Source of the DNA: Mongoliitalea lutea
Lineage (GTDB): Bacteria; Bacteroidota; Bacteroidia; Cytophagales; Cyclobacteriaceae
Direction: 5' to 3'
DNA length: 64,000 nucleotides
NCBI RefSeq assembly: GCF_014652135.1
Contig: NZ_BMYF01000016.1
Span: 1 to 64,000 of the forward strand
The position numbers were made by a program, and so were the translations under genes. Positions 1 through 7,655 of the stretch are shown here, in pieces (the first letter of the stretch is position 1; every line of letters starts with the position of its first letter). Below the pieces are notes generated by a model. That model ran no database searches and was not told the DNA's origin. It was given only the letters and a program-made list of their open reading frames with translations.

Positions 1-2
1 CC

Positions 3-212
3 AACATAGGGGCTTACTTTTCATTCATAACAGAAAGAGTAGCTATATTTATTCCTTTCAAACAATTTTCACTAATGGCCGACTTTAGTCGGACACTAGT
101 GATTTATATTTTGAAAGATGGAAAAATAATAGAAAAAGGAACCCCAATGGATCTTTTAAAGTCAGAAAATTTGTTATCCAATTCTGTAAAGGAAATTTCA
201 GGTTTTAGTTGA
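3..212 (+). CDS. C-terminal tail of a probable ABC exporter ATPase (partial)
   Basis: An open frame enters from the left edge and stops at 210-212 (69 codons visible). Its second half, with ILKDGKIIEKGTPMDLL followed by a short helix, looks like the segment after the D- and H-loops of ABC exporter ATPases, where such proteins carry a 'vLdkGkIvE.Gtp.eLl' stretch. No Walker or signature motif is in the window because the gene is cut by the edge. The residues before this stretch match the family poorly, so the gene may itself be degenerate. It points toward the double-glycine peptide gene at 1181, the kind of substrate such exporters process, but more than 900 bp and a broken hutI lie between them. 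Family assignment is an inference from about 30 residues. Confidence 0.4.
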   Translation, partial: NIGAYFSFITERVAIFIPFKQFSLMADFSRTLVIYILKDGKIIEKGTPMDLLKSENLLSNSVKEISGFS

Positions 213-519
213 GATTAATGGCATAGTCTTGGGCACGGCTACCGCCGAAACAGATATGCGTATGGCAATCAATGAGGCCGGGCAATGCGACAAAGTCCCC
301 TTTTAAACTAACCATTTCAGCCCCTATAGACTGTGCTTCGGGATATAATTCCCAATAGTTACCGACCTGATGGATGCGGTCATTTTTGATCAGGATGCCT
401 GCTTCGCTGATGACTTCCAGCTGTTCATCTTTAAGCGCTCCTTTCAAGGGAAGTCCTGTCATAGTAACTGCTTGGCGAATGGGTCCGATAAGGGTATGTT
501 TGATGGTTTGCATATTCAT
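205..519 (-). pseudogene. hutI: Truncated imidazolonepropionase (hutI) 5' fragment
   Basis: The 104 residues match the amino-terminal quarter of imidazolonepropionase, the enzyme that hydrolyses 4-imidazolone-5-propionate in histidine degradation. The amidohydrolase metal motif DCHTH and the following ICFGGSRAQDYA are present at residues 83-100. Family members are about 410 residues. Here similarity ends at codon 100 (about position 220) and the frame stops four codons later, only a few bases beyond the stop of the opposing ABC-like frame. Metal-binding and substrate residues from the later part of the barrel are missing, so the product should be inactive. hutH of the same pathway lies 5.5 kb away on the same strand, suggesting the two were once closer and the 3' end was lost by rearrangement. 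Confidence 0.85.
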
Positions 520-920
520 ATGTTAAATTGCCACAAACCTGCCTGTCAGCAGACAGGGGCACGAAGACACAAAGGTTTGGTTTTTGGCTCGCAAACCTGC
601 CTGTCGGCAGACAGGGGCGCAAAGGCTTTTATAAGGTAACGAAAACAGTCTTGTCTCTTGCCTCTTTGTTCTTGTTTCTCGTCTTTCGCATCTTACTTCA
701 ATGTAATATTTCCTTGGTTTCTTAGCGTCTTTGTGTCTTTATTACAAAAGTACCCAAATCCCTTTATAATTTTCCATACCAATTTATTCAATAAGTAATA
801 GCCTGAAGTAATTTTTAGAAATCAGTGACAGCAAGTAAATGGTTATTTTGATTTGGAATTTTACGCTATCGGATAATTGGGATGGATGTCGGGGTTTTTG
901 AAAAAAATATAGTTTAGCCG
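520..920. other. Intergenic region with short palindromic repeats
   Basis: No credible gene is seen in these 400 bases. The left part contains two copies of an imperfect 20-bp palindrome within text reading like 'gcctttgtgtcttcgtg' on the other strand, a low-complexity style common between Bacteroidota genes. The right part is AT-rich and leads into the repeated control block at 921. Confidence 0.6.
538..615. repeat. Two copies of a 20-bp palindrome
   Basis: CCTGCCTGTCAGCAGACAGG occurs at 538-557 and CCTGCCTGTCGGCAGACAGG at 596-615. They differ by one base, are 58 bp apart start to start, and each can fold on itself with one mismatch. Both are followed by 'ggc' plus 'gaag/caaag' text, so the repeated unit is a little longer than the palindrome. 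This resembles the small REP-like elements scattered through Cytophagales genomes. No transposase is nearby. Confidence 0.7.
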
Positions 921-1089
921 AATTGCACGCTAATTTTTTTTCAAAAACTATAAAAAAAGTTTATTCTTTTGGAAAATCAATGTATAATTACTAATTATTT
1001 GGTTTTTCGGGGGGGGAGGTAAACTAATTTTTAAAAGATTATTCTGAAATTGACTATTAGAATAGTACAAAATTATCTAAGTGTTTGTT
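921..1089 (+). promoter_or_regulatory. Control/leader block, copy A, upstream of the double-glycine peptide gene
   Basis: This 169-bp stretch is nearly identical to 4321-4489; I count only a one-base T-run difference, changes around a G tract and a few substitutions. It contains a T-rich/A-rich segment, a TTTTGG element at 967-972, an ATTATTTGG element at 994-1002 that could be a weak form of the Bacteroidota -7 box, and an eight-G run at 1009-1016. The peptide start codon is 92 bp further on, so a transcript starting here would have a long 5' leader. Identity stops right at the end of the block, whereas both peptide genes again share a 'taaaccatt..aaatt' sequence immediately before the ATG. 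A shared promoter plus leader is the simplest reading; no factor can be named. Confidence 0.6.
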
Positions 1090-1180
1090 ATTCAGCTGTT
1101 AGGTAATTTGGGAAAGTGGTATGTATAATGTAGTTTCAATCATTGTAAATTATTTCTAACAGTTTTAACCATTATAAATT

Positions 1181-1351
1181 ATGGAACAACTTAATATGGA
1201 TCAGATGGAAAATCTGGTCGGAGGATCTGATTATTGTGACCATGCTTGGCTGTTGCTAAGTGGCGGTGGATTTCAAGGTGATAGTGAATTGTATTTACTT
1301 CTCGTGAGGTCCTATGAAGCTAACTGTTCTGGTCACGATCAACAGTTATAA
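1181..1351 (+). CDS. Small double-glycine leader peptide (bacteriocin-type precursor)
   Basis: A 56-residue frame starts MEQLNMDQMENLVGG, a textbook double-glycine leader: acidic and amphipathic, with hydrophobic residues spaced before GG at 14-15. Leaders of this type are cut after GG by C39-peptidase ABC exporters. The predicted mature peptide is 41 residues (SDYCDHAW... to the C-terminus) with two cysteines (19 and 49 of the precursor), a GGG stretch and a hydrophobic LYLLLV segment. The start is preceded by an AT-rich sequence with 'taaccattataaatt' and by control block A. The gene is 80 bp upstream of the lipocalin-like gene and in line with it. Whether the product is a bacteriocin, a signal or another secreted natural product cannot be told. 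An ABC exporter tail is present at the left edge. Confidence 0.7.
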   Translation: MEQLNMDQMENLVGGSDYCDHAWLLLSGGGFQGDSELYLLLVRSYEANCSGHDQQL

Positions 1352-1431
1352 ATTATGATTAGGCTGACCTATGAGTCAGCCAATCTGATACTTCTACAAA
1401 TAATTATACTATTCTCAATTTAAGATTTCTT

Positions 1432-1860
1432 ATGTTTATTCTTCAACTAGTCTATATATTAAATTTAATCAATTGTAATGATAACCTTCTAATTGGTCGA
1501 TGGGAAATGTCTAGAGATGAGTCCATGGAAAATATTTTAACTTCTCAAAGATTTCAAATGGAAGATGAAGAAACAAAAAACGCACTTGCTGAAACCTTTT
1601 CTAAAGTTCTTAATGGTTCATTTTATCATTTTGAAAAAGATACTGTAACCTTTACTGATTATAAAAATAATGAGATTATTGAATTAAAAGGCTTATGGTG
1701 GACTAAAGGAGATACCTTAGTCATTGGTCAATTACAAAAAATGAGTGTTCAAAAATATTTAATTACTAATTTGGACGAATCTGAACTCCATATGAAAATG
1801 ATTAATCCTCGTGATGGAGTTCCCTTCAAAAGTAGGATGATTTTTAAAAGGGAAGAATAA
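1432..1860 (+). CDS. Small lipocalin-like protein, hypothetical
   Basis: This encodes 142 residues. After a short hydrophobic start (ILQLVYILNLINC) comes a pattern typical of bacterial lipocalin-like domains: a GRW motif at about residues 22-24, then alternating beta strands including FEKDTVTFTDY, GLWWTKGDTLVIG and a basic end. I recognise no named family. The product is probably exported; the hydrophobic start could be a weak lipoprotein signal with cysteine at about 15, but the residue before it is unusual. It sits between the double-glycine peptide and a frameshifted paralogue, all on the plus strand, so it likely belongs to the same transcript. Immunity or binding of the peptide is possible but unproven. 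Confidence 0.55.
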   Translation: MFILQLVYILNLINCNDNLLIGRWEMSRDESMENILTSQRFQMEDEETKNALAETFSKVLNGSFYHFEKDTVTFTDYKNNEIIELKGLWWTKGDTLVIGQLQKMSVQKYLITNLDESELHMKMINPRDGVPFKSRMIFKREE

Positions 1861-1905
1861 CTTGGTTTTGATATATACAAATGTTACAATGAGTTGAATT
1901 TGTAA

Positions 1906-2308
1906 ATGGTTTTTTCTGTATTCTCAGATTCGATTCAGGAGGGGCGTTGGGTAATTAAAAGTTTTGCTTCTTTTGAGAGGGTTCTCGATTCACAGGTTTT
2001 TCAATCATTGGATACTAATGAACAATTAAGAGTCTATGATGTATAGCTTGGCAATGAAAGAATTTGAGCTCGTTTTTAAAGGAGATACTATTTTCTTTAA
2101 AGATTTAAGAAATGAAGCAATTATTGATAAAAAAGGAATTTGGCATCTTGATAAAGACACATTGATTATCAATGACCTAGAAATTATGGCTTCGTACAAA
2201 TATTTTATTGACCAGTCAGATAGCTGTAGATTAATTTTAAAGCCAATCTTTCCTGGAGGAAAGGCTGCAAAATATGGGAGTACCTACAAGTTCATTGATT
2301 GTTATTAG
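1906..2308 (+). pseudogene. Frameshifted second copy of the lipocalin-like gene
   Basis: Two frames together match the preceding 142-residue protein. The first frame (1906 to the stop at 2044-2046) carries EGRWVIKSFASFERVLDSQ, aligning with the GRW region of the neighbour. The second frame (from about 2042) carries EFELVFKGDTIFFKDLRN and KGIWHLDKDTLIIND, aligning with the rest. Around the junction at 2038-2046 the two halves align to the neighbour without a gap in residue count, so a single small indel explains the break. Either the copy is dead or there is a sequencing error in this spot. An independent short product starting at 2036 (90 residues) is possible but would lack the GRW strand. 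Confidence 0.7.
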
Positions 2309-2361
2309 AATTAGTTCTAAATAGAAGTATTCATAAAATTTTTAAATAATGTTTTGGAAAA

Positions 2362-2937
2362 ATGAATAAATTACTGTTTTTAATTATAATTATTATTGTT
2401 ATATCTATTTATATTGACTTTATAATTCTCACAGATGATGTTTTTTATTCACACTTTTCAGAGCAATATTCTTATACCAGAATAGGACAGATGCTTGAGT
2501 TTCGAGGAAGATGGCTTTGGTTGACTTACCTGATTGCTCCTATTATAACTTTCTTTAAGATTCTGATCCCTGCCAGTTTGGTATATATGGGGCTTTACCT
2601 TTCTAATTTGAAGTATCCCTTTTCTGACGTTTTTAAGGCATGTGTTATTGTAGAGTTTGTATTTTTGCTTCCTGTTTTATCCAAGATCTTATGGTTTGAA
2701 TTTGTAGAGCCAAGCTTCACTTTGGAGGAGTTTAATTCGTTCTATCCTTTATCTCTTTTCAGTCTTTTTGATTCAAGTTTGTTAGAGAAATGGTTTCATT
2801 ACCCATTCAAGGCACTAAATGTTTTTGAAATAGGGTATTGGTTTGCATTGGCAGGAAGTCTGGCTTTTGGGCTAGGTCAAGAATTCAAGCAAATGCTTGA
2901 TTGGTCCGGGGATTTAGATGCCATGAGGACTGATTAA
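2362..2937 (+). CDS. Hypothetical integral membrane protein
   Basis: The 191-residue product has four clear hydrophobic spans: residues 4-23 (an isoleucine-rich run), about 53-80, about 90-112 and about 155-176, the last containing GSLAFGLGQE. I recognise no family. It lies 53 bp after the broken lipocalin-like copy and 44 bp before the propeller lipoprotein, same strand, so it is probably co-transcribed with both. A multi-span membrane protein inside a peptide-leader cassette could serve transport, immunity or sensing, but the sequence shows no catalytic motif that would decide. Confidence 0.6.
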   Translation: MNKLLFLIIIIIVISIYIDFIILTDDVFYSHFSEQYSYTRIGQMLEFRGRWLWLTYLIAPIITFFKILIPASLVYMGLYLSNLKYPFSDVFKACVIVEFVFLLPVLSKILWFEFVEPSFTLEEFNSFYPLSLFSLFDSSLLEKWFHYPFKALNVFEIGYWFALAGSLAFGLGQEFKQMLDWSGDLDAMRTD

Positions 2938-2981
2938 TAACCTTAGGGTAACGTTCGGATTCATTTAAAGTCATAATTATC

Positions 2982-4115
2982 ATGCGTAAGGGTTTATTTA
3001 TTTCCATAATTTTCATTTTGACCTATTGTTCCCAGAAAAATAATGATCAAAAATATTTATCGGTAAATCTCGATCAAATAAGGTTTTCAACTTTTGAAAT
3101 GGAGGAGTTTAGTGGCTTGCTGCCGGATGAATTGGTTGAAGAGAGAAGCTTTGTACTATTGGAAAATGACCAAGCTGGAAGTGAAATTTTCAATCTTGAT
3201 AAATTGATCAAAAGGAATGGTAATTACTATGTGTTGGATTGGGCTTACAAAAGTATCCTAATATTTGATGATTCTGGAAAATTCATCAAACGATTTAATT
3301 TGAGCGGAGAGGGACCGGGGAAATATAGTAGGATAAGTGATTTTGATGTGGATATTTCCGGTAAGCTATATGTTTTGGATGCTACTTTGAAGAAACTGTT
3401 TGTGTACGATGGGGATTTTAGGTTCCAAAAAGACTTTAGATTAGGTTTTGACGCAGAAAAAATCATACACTTGGAAGAAGGAGGATTTCTTTTTGCTTTG
3501 TCTCCTTGGAATGGTTTGGGTTATGAAGGGTATAGATTTGTTAAAACTGACCTTGAACTGAAAGTACAAGAGACACGAATGAAATTTGATGATCATGTGG
3601 ATCAGAATTTTGTTTTTGATTTTGGATTTACCCTATCTGATATCATCGTATTTAATAGACCTATAGAAAATGACATCTTTATTTTTTCCCGTGATGGAAA
3701 CTTTCAGCGAATAGTTAAGATGGATTTTGAGCAATTTAATGTACCCGATAATGTCAGGAGAGATTTGGAAACGTTTATGCCAAAGCTTTCGGATTTTCGT
3801 TTCCTCAATAAGTTTGCTGCAAAGACACAAAACAATTTTATTCTTACCGTTGGGTATGGCCTTACATCCAATAGAATCCTTATCTTGGATACCCAATCCA
3901 ACAAGGGATTTATAGAAAAACCACTAGCACTGTCAGATGACATTGGTAACTTAAGGAGTATGTTTCTTACATTTTCATTTATAGACAACAATGATCTTGT
4001 GAGTTATATCCACCCCGACCGAGTAGATGCAGCGGAGAACATTGGTCTGCCTGATCACGTTATAGCGCATTTGAAGAAGGAAGGTTATGTGCTTTGCGTG
4101 GATAGGTTGCGATGA
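2982..4115 (+). CDS. 6-bladed beta-propeller lipoprotein (first cassette)
   Basis: This 377-residue protein has a lipoprotein signal (FISIIFILTYCSQ, cysteine at 16). Repeated units of the kind 'G.yyvlD...ksIliFD..GkFi...n..GeGPGkYs.isDf.vd' follow, for example GEGPGKYSRISDF near residue 110. That pattern marks the 6-bladed beta-propeller family (PF17170-like) of Bacteroidota, in which a propeller is anchored at the envelope. The molecular role of this family is unknown. It closes the first peptide cassette and is paralogous in layout to the proteins at 4828 and 10544. The start chosen is the ATG directly before the basic-hydrophobic signal. The next block downstream is control copy B, so the transcript probably ends between 4116 and 4320. 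Confidence 0.8.
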   Translation: MRKGLFISIIFILTYCSQKNNDQKYLSVNLDQIRFSTFEMEEFSGLLPDELVEERSFVLLENDQAGSEIFNLDKLIKRNGNYYVLDWAYKSILIFDDSGKFIKRFNLSGEGPGKYSRISDFDVDISGKLYVLDATLKKLFVYDGDFRFQKDFRLGFDAEKIIHLEEGGFLFALSPWNGLGYEGYRFVKTDLELKVQETRMKFDDHVDQNFVFDFGFTLSDIIVFNRPIENDIFIFSRDGNFQRIVKMDFEQFNVPDNVRRDLETFMPKLSDFRFLNKFAAKTQNNFILTVGYGLTSNRILILDTQSNKGFIEKPLALSDDIGNLRSMFLTFSFIDNNDLVSYIHPDRVDAAENIGLPDHVIAHLKKEGYVLCVDRLR

Positions 4116-4320
4116 ACGGCTGGATTTAATAAGTTGATTCGAAATGGGAAATCATATAAAACCTTTCGAGGGTGTAAATCGATTCGCTGATTTCTGCTTA
4201 AAGAAAGGAACATAGTGAGTAGTTATAAGCAAAAATGATAGGGGTTTTTTACGTCCTTTGTTTAGGTTGTCTAAACATCCCTTGTTCATTGTGAAATTTG
4301 AGCTTTACGCTTTTTTCACA
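4116..4320. other. Intergenic spacer before control block copy B
   Basis: No coding frame, strong terminator or repeat was recognised in this 205-bp spacer between the first propeller gene and the second copy of the control block. Together with copy B and its leader it makes a 465-bp gene-free stretch ending at the peptide gene at 4581. Confidence 0.5.
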
Positions 4321-4489
4321 AATTGCACGCTAATTTTTTTTTCAAAAACTATAAAAAAAGTTTATTCTTTTGGAAAATCAATGTATAATTACTAATTATT
4401 TGGTTTTTAGGAGGGGGGGTAAACTAATTTTTAAAAGATTATTCTGAAATTGACTATTGGAATAGTATAAATTTATCTAAGTGTTTGTT
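4321..4489 (+). promoter_or_regulatory. Control/leader block, copy B, upstream of the four-cysteine peptide gene
   Basis: This is the second copy of the block at 921-1089. The T run is one base longer, the G tract reads AGGAGGGGGGG instead of CGGGGGGGGAGG, and a few bases differ near the right end. The identity begins at AATTGCACGC and ends at GTGTTTGTT. The start codon of the peptide at 4581 is 91 bp beyond, nearly the same distance as in copy A (92 bp), so promoter, leader length and start geometry are conserved although the encoded peptides are unrelated. Confidence 0.6.
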
Positions 4490-4580
4490 CATCAAAGGGT
4501 ATTGGATTTGGCAAGGTTATATCAATCATTTAGATTCGGGTGTATTTAGTTTATTTTAATAATTTAAACCATTTTCAATT

Positions 4581-4802
4581 ATGAGAAAATCGATTCTGAT
4601 TTGTATTGCTTTAATTGCTTCACTTTTTTTTACAAGCCCATTTACAGGGGCACAAAATGTTGCGTCAGGATATTATGAAAAGCCTGAGAACTGTGATTCT
4701 CCGGCAGGTGTAGTTGTCATGAAATGTCGATTAGCTGTTGATAGCAGTTGCAATGTAAGTGGACAAGTACCATGTTCGCTTTGGGCAGAAATTCTTGATT
4801 AG
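4581..4802 (+). CDS. Small secreted four-cysteine peptide (NVEAL-like)
   Basis: The 73-residue precursor has a clear Sec-type signal (KSILICIALIASLFFTSPF, ending near GAQ at 23-25). The mature part of about 48 residues starts NVASGYYEKPENC and carries four cysteines (38, 49, 57, 65) at regular spacing. Position, size and the N-V-A start recall the NVEAL peptides of Bacteroidota (PF14055), which are often encoded beside beta-propeller lipoproteins, but the match is loose. It is preceded by control block B and followed 25 bp later by the start of the propeller lipoprotein gene, so both are probably translated from one message. Function of such peptides is not established. Confidence 0.65.
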   Translation: MRKSILICIALIASLFFTSPFTGAQNVASGYYEKPENCDSPAGVVVMKCRLAVDSSCNVSGQVPCSLWAEILD

Positions 4803-4827
4803 TCTTCTTTTAAAAACTCTTCTAAAA

Positions 4828-5988
4828 GTGAAAAAAAGTTTTCTTTCTATACTTTTCCTTTTTCCGTTGCTTTTTAGTTGTCTATCGGAGCCAAAAGAAA
4901 ATCATTCCAATACAGTTTTTCTTGATTTTGACAAAAACTCCCCGGTGAAGGCCTTAGAGATATTTTCTGAGGCTCATTATGTATTTTTAGAAGAAGACCT
5001 ATCGCTTCCGCTTGTTCGACCCTACAAAACTGTGGTTCAGGATTCTTTAATTTTTGTAGAGGACAAAGAACTCAATAATTTATTTGTTTTCGATATTTCA
5101 GGAAAAATAAAAGCTATCATCAAGTCGTCAGGAGTAGGTCCTTATGAGTTTGTCCAAATTGATGAGTTTTCAGTAAGTGAGAATAAAATTTATATTCAGG
5201 ATGATTATTTGAAAAAGACTTTGGTATTCGACTATGAGGGGCGATTTATCTTGGAAAAAAAGCATACTTATTTTGGGTTTAATAAATTTTATTGGCTAGG
5301 GTATGAACTGACCTATTTTGATGACTATAATTTACATGGTACAGATTTTCATTTTTCAAAAAATGATCAGGTTTTACATACTTTCAATATCGATAGGTTG
5401 GATAAAAGTCTTCCTCCAGTAAGTCATATGTATGGATTCGTACCTGATTTTTCCAAAAGGTTGGTTTCGTTTGTAGTTCCCTTTTCTTACAAGGCCGCAT
5501 TTTTTGACTTAGATGGTTTTAATAAGTATTATGTTAGTTTTGATTTTGGTAAGTTTAATTTTCCCAAAGATCAACATATCAATTTCATTAAAGATCAATG
5601 GAATAATAAGGAGGCTTTTATCGAAAATAAGTATGTTTCCATGCTTGGATATTATGGCCCATTGAAAAATGGGTCTATTTTATCTGTATCTCATGGACTT
5701 GGAGATCCGCATTGGTTTATTTTTGATGGGGATTTGAATGTTGAAAAACAATTTAGATTACGGGATATTGAGAATGACTTGGATAGTTGGAATTTGAACC
5801 TCCCAATTGCTTGGTCTATGGAGGATTTTGTAATAATGAAAATCAATTCCAACGAATTTTATAACCGTATAGTGAAAGTCAAAGAATCTGGAAAATCAAT
5901 CGAAGGGAATTTGGAGGAATTTTGGATTAAACACCAAGAGGAATTGTTGGACGATAGGCTAGTTTTGGTGTTTTTGAAAGTAAGATAG
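4828..5988 (+). CDS. 6-bladed beta-propeller lipoprotein (second cassette)
   Basis: The reading frame is open back to an ATG at 4759, inside the peptide gene, but the GTG at 4828 gives a proper lipoprotein signal: basic start, SFLSILFLFPLLFSC, cysteine at residue 18. I therefore place the start there (386 residues). The body shows propeller repeats such as ELNNLFVFDISGKIKAII and GVGPYEFVQIDEFSV, matching the PF17170-type family of the protein at 2982. It ends 39 bp before a strong hairpin that separates it from hutH. The role is unknown; its pairing with a secreted peptide under the same control block suggests they act together at the envelope. Confidence 0.8.
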   Translation: MKKSFLSILFLFPLLFSCLSEPKENHSNTVFLDFDKNSPVKALEIFSEAHYVFLEEDLSLPLVRPYKTVVQDSLIFVEDKELNNLFVFDISGKIKAIIKSSGVGPYEFVQIDEFSVSENKIYIQDDYLKKTLVFDYEGRFILEKKHTYFGFNKFYWLGYELTYFDDYNLHGTDFHFSKNDQVLHTFNIDRLDKSLPPVSHMYGFVPDFSKRLVSFVVPFSYKAAFFDLDGFNKYYVSFDFGKFNFPKDQHINFIKDQWNNKEAFIENKYVSMLGYYGPLKNGSILSVSHGLGDPHWFIFDGDLNVEKQFRLRDIENDLDSWNLNLPIAWSMEDFVIMKINSNEFYNRIVKVKESGKSIEGNLEEFWIKHQEELLDDRLVLVFLKVR

Positions 5989-6027
5989 TATTAGAAAAAT
6001 TGAACTTTTAATGAATTCAAACAAGAA

Positions 6028-6060
6028 ACCTTTGAGGTCTGGAAGCCCTCAAAGGTCTTT
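6028..6060. terminator. Bidirectional terminator between the propeller gene and hutH
   Basis: ACCTTTGAGG at 6028-6037 pairs perfectly with CCTCAAAGGT at 6047-6056, followed by a short T run. It lies between convergent genes. The same stem sequence recurs in the terminator at 52131-52161, so it is a repeated terminator type in this genome. Confidence 0.75.
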
Positions 6061-6083
6061 AGAACATATAAAATTCATTTGAC

Positions 6084-7655
6084 CTAAAATCTATCAAAAT
6101 CCTCTGACCATTGCGTCTCCAATTCTAATCCTTCTTTTTCTGCCACTTCTCTTGCCAAGCTAAGTAATTCTCCGCTCTGAATGATAGAGATAGCAGTTTC
6201 CATGTCTTCATACATGAGCTGATCTTCGGTGACATGTTTGATTTTGGTGCGGACATGTTCGTAAAGTGCAGTCATGATCTTTCCTGATTTCAAAGGAGCA
6301 TGGAAATCCACCGCTTGGGCTGCACAGAAGAGTTCTACTCCTAGGATTTTCTCAACGTTTTCAATGACTTGCAATGCTTTTCTGGCACCAATACTTCCCA
6401 TGCTCACATGGTCTTCCTGACCCAGGGAGGTAGGAATACTATCAGCAGAGGAAGGGAAGCAAAGGCCTTTGTTTTCGCTAGCCAAAGCTGCCGTAGTGTA
6501 TTGGGGGATCATAAAACCAGAGTTCAAGCCGGTTTCTTTGAGAAGCAATTTGGGCACTCCAGGCGTGTCGCCTTCCAAGGAAAGGTAAATCCTACGGTCG
6601 GAGATATTTCCGATTTCAGATGCGGCCAAACAAGCATAATCCAATGGCATAGCAATGGGTTGACCATGGAAGTTGCCTCCGCTGATGGTATGGGTTTCAT
6701 CAAAGACCACTGGGTTGTCGGTAACAGAGTTGATTTCGGTCTCCAGCATGTGCTTCAAATGCAGCCATGCATTGCGGGAGGCTCCATGGACTTGGGGCAT
6801 GCAGCGCAAGGAATAAGGATCCTGCACCCGTGCACAGGTCGCATGGGAATGTACAATCTCAGATTCATGTAAGAGGTTGAGGATGGTCTGCGCTACGTGT
6901 TGATTACCTGCATAGGGTCGGAGTTGATGGAGTTCGGTAGAAAATGGCTTGATAGAGCCCAATAGCCCTTCTAGCATCATGGCCCCTGTAATGTCTGCAT
7001 GGGCGAGGATATTGTGAAAACCCTCTATAACTTTCACTCCAAAGGCTGCAATAAACTGCGTGCCGTTGATCAATCCTAGTCCTTCTTTGGGGCCAAGGTG
7101 GATGGGGGACAGCTGATGCTCTTCGAGGACTTCGGCTGCCGATAATATTTTCCCACCTACATGCACTTTTCCCAATCCGATCAGCGGTAAAAATAAGTGG
7201 GAGAGGGGAGCGAGGTCACCCGATGCGCCTACCGAACCTTGTTTGGGCACTACAGGAATGACATCATTTTCAATATGCCAAAGTATCCTATCCAAGGTTT
7301 GTTCTTGTATGCCCGAGAAGCCCTTGGCTAGCGCATGAAGCTTCAGGATCAGCATCAGTTTGGAAATTTCCACAGGAATAGGCTCACCTACACCTACAGC
7401 ATGACTTTTGAGCAGGTTTTCTTGGAGTTTACGGGTCTGATCTGGAGAGATCAGCGTAGTGCACAATGGCCCAAAGCCTGTATTGATACCATAGACCGGT
7501 AGGCCATTGGCTACGATTTTTTCGACTGCAGCAGCACTGTCCCTGACTTTTTCTCTGGTTTCAGGGCTGAGGATGCCTTTTATGTTTCTATTGGCGATGC
7601 CGAGGGTGATGGAGGCGGTGAGGTGGTCTTGACCATATTCAAATATCTCTAACAT
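6084..7655 (-). CDS. hutH: Histidine ammonia-lyase
   Basis: HutH removes ammonia from L-histidine to give urocanate, the first step of histidine degradation, in the cytoplasm. The 523-residue length is normal. The Ala-Ser-Gly triad that cyclises into the MIO electrophile is at 144-146 within GSVGASGDLAPLSH. The early GINTGFGPL motif (about 57-64) and the later SVTDNPVVF and SGGNFHGQP motifs are intact. The gene stands alone: the next histidine-pathway gene in the window, hutI, is a fragment at 205-519. Urocanase and later enzymes are not seen here, so the pathway must be completed elsewhere or the organism stops partway. Confidence 0.95.
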   Translation of the reverse strand: MLEIFEYGQDHLTASITLGIANRNIKGILSPETREKVRDSAAAVEKIVANGLPVYGINTGFGPLCTTLISPDQTRKLQENLLKSHAVGVGEPIPVEISKLMLILKLHALAKGFSGIQEQTLDRILWHIENDVIPVVPKQGSVGASGDLAPLSHLFLPLIGLGKVHVGGKILSAAEVLEEHQLSPIHLGPKEGLGLINGTQFIAAFGVKVIEGFHNILAHADITGAMMLEGLLGSIKPFSTELHQLRPYAGNQHVAQTILNLLHESEIVHSHATCARVQDPYSLRCMPQVHGASRNAWLHLKHMLETEINSVTDNPVVFDETHTISGGNFHGQPIAMPLDYACLAASEIGNISDRRIYLSLEGDTPGVPKLLLKETGLNSGFMIPQYTTAALASENKGLCFPSSADSIPTSLGQEDHVSMGSIGARKALQVIENVEKILGVELFCAAQAVDFHAPLKSGKIMTALYEHVRTKIKHVTEDQLMYEDMETAISIIQSGELLSLAREVAEKEGLELETQWSEDFDRF

